From Anastatus disparis (lineage: Eukaryota; Arthropoda; Insecta; Hymenoptera; Eupelmidae), in NCBI GenBank assembly GCA_017163975.1, contig JAFFSR010000280.1, positions 2,719,526 to 2,783,525 on the forward strand: 64,000 nucleotides of DNA. The letters run 5' to 3'. Below, in pieces: positions 54,748 through 64,000 of this stretch. The stretch's first letter is position 1. Each line of letters begins with the position of its first letter. The notes under the pieces were generated by a model. It was not told the origin of the DNA, made no database searches, and worked only from the letters and a program-made list of their open reading frames with translations. Both the position numbers and the translations under genes were made by a program.

Positions 54748-56979
54748 GTGTACTTTTCTCCCGCGAATTCAGAGGGCAAAAAATTCTTTACTCCCACCAC
54801 ATTTAATTTTTCTAAAAATAAGCGGGCGAAAAGTACGTTACTCCCGCTAGTCAAATTACTTTTAAATAAAGTGGGAGCTGTGTACTTTTTTCCCGCAAAT
54901 TCAGAGGGCGAAAAGTTCTTCACTCCGGCCAAATTTAATTTCTTTAAAAATAAACGGGCGTAAAGTACTTTTATTCCGTAAATTAAATTTTTCTTAAACT
55001 TAGCGAGAAAAAAAAATTTTCTTCTCGTAAACAAGAGGGCAAAAAGTTCTTTATTCCCGCCAAATTTTATTTCTTTAAAAATAAGAAGGCGAAAAGTACT
55101 TTACTCCCGCAAGTTAAATTACTCTGAAATGAAGGGGGAGCTGTGTACTTTTCTCCCGCAAATTCAGAGGGCAAAAAGTTCTTTACTCCCGCCACATTTA
55201 ATTTTTCTAAAAATAAGCGGGCGAAAAGTACGTTACTCCTGCAAGTCAAATTACTTTTAAATAAAGTGGGAGCTGTGTACTTTTTCCCGCAAATTCAGAG
55301 GGCGAAAAGTTCTTCACTCCGGCCAAATTTAATTTCTTTAAAAATAAAAGGGCGTAAAGTACTTTTATTCCGCAAATGAAATTTTTCTTAAATTTAGCGA
55401 GAAGAAAAATTTTTTCTCGTAAATAAGAGGGCGAAAAGTTCTTTATTCCCGCGTCATTTAATTTTTCTAAAATTAAGAGGGCGAAAAGTACTTTACTCCT
55501 GCAAGTCAAATTACTCTGAAATGGAGGGGGAGCTGTGTACTTTTCTCCCGCAAATTCAGAGGGCAAAACGTTCTTTACTCCCGCCACATTTAATTTTCCT
55601 AGAAATAAACGGGCGAAAAGTACGTTACTCCCGCAAGTCAAATTACTTTTAAATGAAGGGGAGCTGTGTACTTTCTTCCCACAAATTCAGAGGGCGAAAA
55701 GTTCTTTACTCCCGCCAAATTTTATTTCTTTAAAAATAAACGGGCGTAAAGTACTTTTATTCCGTAAATTAAATTTTTCTTAGATTTAGCGAGAAAAAAA
55801 AATTTTCTCCTCGTAAACAAGAGGGCAAAAAGTTCTTTATTCCCGCCAAATTTTATTTCTTTAAAAATAAGAAGGCGAAAAGTACTTTACCCCCGCAAGT
55901 TAAATTACTCTGAAATGAAGGGGGAGCTGTGTACTTTTCTCCCGCAAATTCAGAGGGCAAAAAATTCTTTACTCCCACCACATTTAATTTTTCTAAAAAT
56001 AAGCGGGCGAAAAGTACGTTACTCTTGCTAGTCAAATTACTTTTAAATAAAGTGGGAGCTGTGTACTTTTTTCCCGCAAATTCAGAGGGCGAAAAGTTCT
56101 TCACTCCGGCCAAATTTAATTTCTCTAAAAATAAGCGGGCGTAAAGTACTTTTATTCCGTTAATTAAATTTTTCCTACATTAAGCGAGAAAAAAAAATTT
56201 TTTTCTAGTAAATAAGAGGGCGAAAAGTTCTTTATTCCCGCGTCATTTAATTTTTCTAAAAATAAGAGGGCGAAAAGTACTTTACTCCTGCAAGTCAAAT
56301 TACTCTGAAATGGAGGGGGAGCTGTGTACTTTTCTCCCGCAAATTCAGAGGGCGAAAAGTTCTTCATTCCCGCCAAATTTAATTTCTTTAAAAATAAACG
56401 GGCGTAAAGTACTTTTATTCCGTAAATTAAATTTTTCTTAAATTTAGCGAGGAAAAAAAATTTTCTTCTCGTAAATAAGAGGGCGAAAAGTTCTTTATTC
56501 CCGCGTCATTTAATTTTTCTAAAATTAAGAGGGCGAAAAGTACTTTACTCCTGCAAGTCAAATTACTCTGAAATGGAGGGGGGCTGTGTACTTTTCTCCC
56601 GCAAATTCAGAGGGCGAAACGTTCTTTACTCCCGCCACATTTAATTTTTCTAGAAATAAACGGGCGAAAAGTACGTTACTCCCGCAAGTCAAATTACTTT
56701 TAAATGAAGGGGAGCTGTGTACTTTCTTCCCGCAAATTCAGAGGGCGAAAAGTTCTTTACTCCCGCCAAATTTTATTTCTTTAAAAATAAACGGGCGTAA
56801 AGTACTTTTATTCCGTAAATTAAATTTTTCTTAAATTTAGCGAGAAAAAAAAATTTTCTTCTCGTAAACAAGAGGGCAAAAAGTTCTTTATTCCCGCCAA
56901 ATTTTATTTCTTTAAAAATAAGAAGGCGAAAAGTACTTTACCCCCGCAAGTTAAATTACTCTGAAATGAAGGGGGAGCT
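54748..56979. repeat. Higher-order repeat, copy 2 (2232 bp)
   Basis: Same unit order as copy 1, with the diagnostic GAATTC at 54765-54770. Differences from copy 1 are mostly single bases and run-length changes in poly-A/T. Confidence 0.85.
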
Positions 56980-59207
56980 GTGTACTTTTCTCCCGCGAAT
57001 TCAGAGGGCAAAAAATTCTTTACTCCCACCACATTTAATTTTTCTAAAAATAAGCGGGCGAAAAGTACGTTACTCCCGCTAGTCAAATTACTTTTAAATA
57101 AAGTGGGAGCTGTGTACTTTTTTCCCGCAAATTCAGAGGGCGAAAAGTTCTTCACTCCGGCCAAATTTAATTTCTTTAAAAATAAACGGGCGTAAAGTAC
57201 TTTTATTCCGTAAATTAAATTTTTCTTAAACTTAGCGAGAAAAAAAATTTTCTTCTCGTAAACAAGAGGGCAAAAAGTTCTTTATTCCCGCCAAATTTTA
57301 TTTCTTTAAAAATAAGAAGGCGAAAAGTACTTTACTCCCGCAAGTTAAATTACTCTGAAATGAAGGGGGAGCTGTGTACTTTTCTCCCGCAAATTCAGAG
57401 GGCAAAAAGTTCTTTACTCCCGCCACATTTAATTTTTCTAAAAATAAGCGGGCGAAAAGTACGTTACTCCCGCAAGTCAAATTACTTTTAAATAAAGTGG
57501 GAGCTGTGTACTTTTTTCCCGCAAATTCAGAGGGCGAAAAGTTCTTCACTCCGGCCAAATTTAATTTCTTTAAAAATAAACGGGCGTAAAGTACTTTTAT
57601 TCCGTAAATGAAATTTTTCTTAAATTTAGCGAGAAGAAAAAATTTTTTTCTCGTAAATAAGAGGGCGAAAAGTTCTTTATTCCCGCGTCATTTAATTTTT
57701 CTAAAATTAAGAGGGCGAAAAGTACTTTACTCCTGCAAGTCAAATTACTCTGAAATGGAGGGGGAGCTGTGTACTTTTCTCCCGCAAATTCAGAGGGCAA
57801 AACGTTCTTTACTCCCGCCACATTTAATTTTCCTAGAAATAAACGGGCGAAAAGTACGTTACTCCCGCAAGTCAAATTACTTTTAAATGAAGGGGAGCTG
57901 TGTACTTTCTTCCCACAAATTCAGAGGGCGAAAGGTTCTTTACTCCCGCCAAATTTTATTTCTTTAAAAATAAACGGGCGTAAAGTACTTTTATTCCGTA
58001 AATTAAATTTTTCTTAAATTTAGCGAGAAAAAAAATTTTCTTCTCGTAAACAAGAGGGCAAAAAGTTCTTTATTCCCGCCAAATTTTATTTCTTTAAAAA
58101 TAAGAAGGCGAAAAGTACTTTACCCCGCAAGTTAAATTACTCTGAAATGAAGGGGAGCTGTGTACTTTTCTCCCGCAAATTCAGAGGGCAAAAAATTCTT
58201 TACTCCCACCACATTTAATTTTTCTAAAAATAAGCGGGCGAAAAGTACGTTACTCCCGCTAGTCAAATTACTTTTAAATAAAGTGGGAGCTGTGTACTTT
58301 TTTCCCGCAAATTCAGAGGGCGAAAAGTTCTTCACTCCGGCCAAATTTAATTTCTCTAAAAATAAGCGGGCGTAAAGTACTTTTATTCCGTTAATTAAAT
58401 TTTTCCTACATTAAGCGAGAAAAAAAATTTTTTTCTAGTAAATAAGAGGGCGAAAAGTTCTTTATTCCCGCGTCATTTAATTTTTCTAAAAATAAGAGGG
58501 CGAAAAGTACTTTACTCCTGCAAGTCAAATTACTCTGAAATGGAGGGGGAGCTGTGTACTTTTCTCCCGCAAATTCAGAGGGCGAAAAGTTCTTCATTCC
58601 CGCCAAATTTAATTTCTTTAAAAATAAACGGGCGTAAAGTACTTTTATTCCGTAAATTAAATTTTTCTTAAATTTAGCGAGAAAAAAATTTTCTTCTCGT
58701 AAATAAGAGGGCGAAAAGTTCTTTATTCCCGCGTCATTTAATTTTTCTAAAATTAAGAGGGCGAAAAGTACTTTACTCCTGCAAGTCAAATTACTCTGAA
58801 ATGGAGGGGAGCTGTGTACTTTTCTCCCGCAAATTCAGAGGGCAAAACGTTCTTTACTCCCGCCACATTTAATTTTTCTAGAAATAAACGGGCGAAAAGT
58901 ACGTTACTCCCGCAAGTCAAATTACTTTTAAATGAAGGGGAGCTGTGTACTTTCTTCCCGCAAATTCAGAGGGCGAAAAGTTCTTTACTCCCGCCAAATT
59001 TTATTTCTTTAAAAATAAACGGGCGTAAAGTACTTTTATTCCGTAAATTAAATTTTTCTTAAATTTAGCGAGAAAAAAAAATTTTCTTCTCGTAAACAAG
59101 AGGGCAAAAAGTTCTTTATTCCCGCCAAATTTTATTTCTTTAAAAATAAGAAGGCGAAAAGTACTTTACCCCCGCAAGTTAAATTACTCTGAAATGAAGG
59201 GGGAGCT
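56980..59207. repeat. Higher-order repeat, copy 3 (2228 bp)
   Basis: GAATTC at 56997-57002. After it the pattern changes to runs of 394-bp units (59208, about 59603, about 60000), then 1183- and 1577-bp spacings. Confidence 0.85.
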
Positions 59208-62200
59208 GTGTACTTTTCTCCCGCAAATTCAGAGGGCAAAAAATTCTTCACTCCCGCCACATTTAATTTTTCTAAAAATAAGCGGGCGAAAAGTACGTTA
59301 CTCCCGCAAGTCAAATTACTTTTAAATAAAGTGGGAGCTGTGTACTTTTTTCCCGCAAATTCAGAGGGCGAAAAGTTCTTCACTCCGGCCAAATTTAATT
59401 TCTTTAAAAATAAACGGGCGTAAAGTACTTTTATTCCGTAAATTAAATTTTTCTTAAACTTAGCGAGAAAAAAAAATTTTCTTCTCGTAAACAAGAGGGC
59501 AAAAAGTTCTTTATTCCCGCCAAATTTTATTTCTTTAAAAATAAGAAGGCGAAAAGTACTTTACTCCCGCAAGTTAAATTACTCTGAAATGAAGGGGGAG
59601 CTGTGTACTTTTCTCCCGCAAATTCAGAGGGCAAAAAATTCTTTACTCCCGCCACATTTAATTTTTTCTAAAAATAAGCGGGCGAAAAGTACGTTACTCC
59701 CGCAAGTCAAATTACTTTTAAATAAAGTGGGAGCTGTGTACTTTTTTCCCGCAAATTCAGAGGGCGAAAAGTTCTTCACTCCGGCCAAATTTAATTTCTT
59801 TAAAAATAAACGGGCGTAAAGTACTTTTATTCCGTAAATTAAATTTTTCTTAAACTTAGCGAGAAAAAAAAATTTTCTTCTCGTAAACAAGAGGGCAAAA
59901 GTTCTTTATTCCCGCCAAATTTTATTTCTTTAAAAATAAGAAGGCGAAAAGTACTTTACTCCCGCAAGTTAAATTACTCTGAAATGAAGGGGAGCTGTGT
60001 ACTTTTCTCCCGCAAATTCAGAGGGCAAAAAGTTCTTTACTCCCGCCACATTTAATTTTTTCTAAAAATAAGCGGGCGAAAAGTACGTTACTCCCGCAAG
60101 TCAAATTACTTTTAAATAAAGTGGGAGCTGTGTACTTTTTTCCCGCAAATTCAGAGGGCGAAAAGTTCTTCACTCCGGCCAAATTTAATTTCTTTAAAAA
60201 TAAACGGGCGTAAAGTACTTTTATTCCGCAAATGAAATTTTTCTTAAATTTAGCGAGAAGAAAAATTTTTTTCTCGTAAATAAGAGGGCGAAAAGTTCTT
60301 TATTCCCGCGTCATTTAATTTTTCTAAAATTAAGAGGGCGAAAAGTACTTTACTCCTGCAAGTCAAATTACTCTGAAATGGAGGGGAGCTGTGTACTTTT
60401 CTCCCGCAAATTCAGAGGGCAAAACGTTCTTTACTCCCGCCACATTTAATTTTTCTAGAAATAAACGGGCGAAAAGTACGTTACTCCCGCAAGTCAAATT
60501 ACTTTTAAATGAAGGGGAGCTGTGTACTTTCTTCCCACAAATTCAGAGGGCGAAAAGTTCTTTACTCCCGCCAAATTTTATTTCTTTAAAAATAAACGGG
60601 CGTAAAGTACTTTTATTCCGTAAATTAAATTTTTCTTAAATTTAGCGAGAAAAAAAAATTTTCTTCTCGTAAACAAGAGGGCAAAAAGTTCTTTATTCCC
60701 GCCAAATTTTATTTCTTTAAAAATAAGAAGGCGAAAAGTACTTTACCCCCGCAAGTTAAATTACTCTGAAATGAAGGGGAGCTGTGTACTTTTCTCCCGC
60801 AAATTCAGAGGGCAAAAAATTCTTTACTCCCACCACATTTAATTTTTCTAAAAATAAGCGGGCGAAAAGTACGTTACTCCCGCTAGTCAAATTACTTTTA
60901 AATAAAGTGGGAGCTGTGTACTTTTTTCCCGCAAATTCAGAGGGCGAAAAGTTCTTCACTCCCGCCAAATTTTATTTCTTTAAAAATAAACGGGCGTAAA
61001 GTACTTTTATTCCGTAAATTAAATTTTTCTTAAATTTAGCGAGAACAAAAAATTTTCTTCTCGTAAACAAGAGGGCAAAAAGTTCTTTATTCCCGCCAAA
61101 TTTTATTTCTTTAAAAATAAGAAGGCGAAAAGTACTTTACCCCCGCAAGTTAAATTACTCTGAAATGAAGGGGGAGCTGTGTACTTTTCTCCCGCAAATT
61201 CAGAGGGCAAAAAATTCTTTACTCCCGCCACATTTAATTTTTCTAAAAATAAGCGGGCGAAAAGTACGTTACTCCCGCAAGTCAAATTACTTTTAAATAA
61301 AGTGGGAGCTGTGTACTTTTTTCCCGCAAATTCAGAGGGCGAAAAGTTCTTCACTCCGGCCAAATTTAATTTCTTTAAAAATAAACGGGCGTAAAGTACT
61401 TTTATTCCGTAAATTAAATTTTTCTTAAACTTGGCGAGAAAAAAAAATTTTCTTCTCGTAAACAAGAGGGCAAAAAGTTCTTTATTGCCGCCAAATTTTA
61501 TTTCTTTAAAAATAAGAAGGCGAAAAGTACTTTACTCCCGCAAGTTAAATTACTCTGAAATGAAGGGGGAGCTGTGTACTTTTCTCCCGCAAATTCAGAG
61601 GGCAAAAAGTTCTTTACTCCCGCCACATTTAATTTTTCTAAAAACAAGCGGGCGAAAAGTACGTTACTCCCGCAAGTCAAATTACTTTTAAATAAAGTGG
61701 GAGCTGTGTACTTTTTTCCCGCAAATTCAGAGGGCGAAAAGTTCTTCACTCCGGCCAAATTTAATTTCTTTAAAAATAAACGGGCGTAAAGTACTTTTAT
61801 TCCGCAAATGAAATTTTTCTTAAATTTAGCGAGAAGAAAAAATTTTTTTCTCGTAAATAAGAGGGCGAAAAGTTCTTTATTCCCGCGTCATTTAATTTTT
61901 CTAAAATTAAGAGGGCGAAAAGTACTTTACTCCTGCAAGTCAAATTACTCTGAAATGGAGGGGGAGCTGTGTACTTTTCTCCCGCAAATTCAGAGGGCAA
62001 AACGTTCTTTACTCCCGCCACATTTAATTTTTCTAGAAATAAACGGGCGAAAAGTACGTTACTCCCGCAAGTCAAATTACTTTTAAATGAAGGGGAGCTG
62101 TGTACTTTCTTCCCACAAATTCAGAGGGCGAAAAGTTCTTTACTCCCGCCAAATTTTATTTCTTTAAAAATAAACGGGCGTAAAGTACTTTTATTCCGTA

Positions 62201-64000
62201 AATTAAATTTTTCTTAAATTTAGCGAGAAAAAAAAATTTTCTTCTCGTAAACAAGAGGGCAAAAAGTTCTTTATTCCCGCCAAATTTTATTTCTTTAAAA
62301 ATAAGAAGGCGAAAAGTACTTTACCCCCGCAAATTAAATTACTCTGAAATGAAGGGGGAGCTGTGTACTTTTCTCCCGCAAATTCAGAGGGCAAAAAATT
62401 CTTTACTCCCACCACATTTAATTTTTCTAAAAATAAGCGGGCGAAAAGTACGTTACTCCCGCTAGTCAAATTACTTTTAAATAAAGTGGGAGCTGTGTAC
62501 TTTTTTCCCGCAAATTCAGAGGGCGAAAAGTTCTTCACTCCGGCCAAATTTAATTATTTTAAAAATAAACGGGCGTAAAGTACTTTTATTCCGTAAATTA
62601 AATTTTTCTTAAACTTAGCGAGAAAAAAAAATTTTCTTCTCGTAAACAAGAGGGCAAAAAGTTCTTTATTCCCGCCAAATTTTATTTCTTTAAAAATAAG
62701 AAGGCGAAAAGTACTTTACTCCCGCAAGTTAAATTACTCTGAAATGAAGGGGGAGCTGTGTACTTTTCTCCCGCAAATTCAGAGGGCAAAAAGTTCTTTA
62801 CTCCCGCCACATTTAATTTTTCTAAAAATAAGCGGGCGAAAAGTACGTTACTCCCGCAAGTCAAATTACTTTTAAATAAAGTGGGAGCTGTGTACTTTTT
62901 TCCCGCAAATTCAGAGGGCGAAAAGTTCTTCACTCCGGCCAAATTTAATTTCTTTAAAAATAAACGGGCGTAAAGTACTTTTATTCCGCAAATGAAATTT
63001 TTCTTAAATTTAGCGAGAAGAAAAATTTTTTTCTCGTAAATAAGAGGGCGAAAAGTTCTTTATTCCCGCGTCATTTAATTTTTCTAAAATTAAGAGGGCG
63101 AAAAGTACTTTACTCCTGCAAGTCAAATTACTCTGAAATGGAGGGGGAGCTGTGTACTTTTCTCCCGCAAATTCAGAGGGCAAAACGTTCTTTACTCCCG
63201 CCACATTTAATTTTTCTAGAAATAAACGGGCGAAAAGTACGTTACTCCCGCAAGTCAAATTACTTTTAAATGAAGGGGAGCTGTGTACTTTCTTCCCACA
63301 AATTCAGAGGGCGAAAAGTTCTTTACTCCCGCCAAATTTTATTTCTTTAAAAATAAACGGGCGTAAAGTACTTTTATTCCGTAAATTAAATTTTTCTTAA
63401 ATTTAGCGAGAAAAAAATTTTCTTCTCGTAAACAAGAGGGCAAAAAGTTCTTTATTCCCGCCAAATTTTATTTCTTTAAAAATAAGAAGGCGAAAAGTAC
63501 TTTACCCCCGCAAGTTAAATTACTCTGAAATGAAGGGGGAGCTGTGTACTTTTCTCCCGCAAATTCAGAGGGCAAAAAATTCTTTACTCCCACCACATTT
63601 AATTTTTCTAAAAATAAGCGGGCGAAAAGTACGTTACTCCCGCTAGTCAAATTACTTTTAAATAAAGTGGGAGCTGTGTACTTTTTTCCCGCAAATTCAG
63701 AGGGCGAAAAGTTCTTCACTCCCGCCAAATTTTATTTCTTTAAAAATAAACGGGCGTAAAGTACTTTTATTCCGTAAATTAAATTTTTCTTAAATTTAGC
63801 GAGAAAACAAAATTTTCTTCTCGTAAACAAGAGGGCAAAAAGTTCTTTATTCCCGCCAAATTTTATTTCTTTAAAAATAAGAAGGCGAAAAGTACTTTAC
63901 CCCCGCAAGTTAAATTACTCTGAAATGAAGGGGGAGCTGTGTACTTTTCTCCCGCAAATTCAGAGGGCAAAAAATTCTTTACTCCCGCCACATTTAATTT

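Larger units (their letters stand above)
50402..64000. repeat. Higher-order satellite array (131-, 263-, 394- and 2230-bp periods)
   Basis: At least 13.6 kb, running off the window. Subunits of about 131 bp contain GGGCGAAAAGT(A/T)C and CTCCCGC boxes. Two subunits make a 263-bp unit, three make a 394-bp unit. The left edge (to about 51170) is made of 263-bp units; further in, 394-bp units dominate. Landmark starts at 51725, 52513, 52908, 53697, 54748, 55143, 55929, 56980, 57374 and 58160 are separated by 394, 788 or 1051 bp, that is, multiples of these units. Both strands show open frames of 60-130 codons, but these repeat with the array on both strands and are not genes. Confidence 0.95.

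Noticed and set aside
50353..63759. Dozens of 60-131-codon frames on both strands with near-identical products
   Set aside because: They recur with the satellite period, overlap on opposite strands and break at the same unit boundaries; they are by-products of the tandem repeat.

Overview
This is an AT-rich, repeat-dominated piece of an animal nuclear genome, most likely an arthropod and probably an insect. The evidence is spliceosomal introns with GTAAGT-type donors, a CsRn1-clade Ty3/gypsy retrotransposon, a FLYWCH-MULE transposase gene, and many miniature inverted-repeat elements (MITEs and foldbacks) nested in one another. There are no bacterial operons, no CRISPR array and no rRNA. Hymenoptera is a guess only.

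Layout. 474-8220: a complete, apparently recent LTR retrotransposon on the minus strand, with identical 302-bp LTRs, a 4-bp target duplication, a tRNA-Trp primer site, gag with a CHCC motif and pol joined by a canonical -1 slippery heptamer. 8894-11228: pieces of one or two minus-strand cellular-looking genes (an acidic protein and an AT-hook exon) surrounded by foldback elements. 12870-17230: a 4.4-kb array of telomere-like hexamers (TTAGGC/TAAGGC/TAGGGC), followed to about 18050 by a decayed GGGTTTATGG-like tract. 18060-22920: AT-rich DNA with nested foldbacks, one a hAT-type MITE with an 8-bp target duplication.

22921-34569: an eight-exon minus-strand FLYWCH-MULE transposase gene. All seven exon junctions keep the reading frame, although its large introns are packed with other transposons; a 4.1-kb inverted-repeat element fills one intron. 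28776-41598: at least six short palindromes (P1, P3-P7) share ends (AATAGTATAT) and a central GAAGCGAG-like core while their arms differ. This is the most unusual signal in the window. 36914-39597: a decayed ZSWIM-type MULE transposase. 46365-48191: remnants of a zeste/Myb-SANT-like gene and an opposing frameshifted pseudogene. 48470-50348: a minisatellite and a 1.2-kb foldback.

50402-64000 (running off the window): a satellite built from about 131-bp subunits grouped into 263- and 394-bp units, which are grouped again into 2.23-kb higher-order repeats. Most intact coding capacity here belongs to transposable elements. The region reads as heterochromatin-like DNA shaped by nested insertion and tandem amplification.
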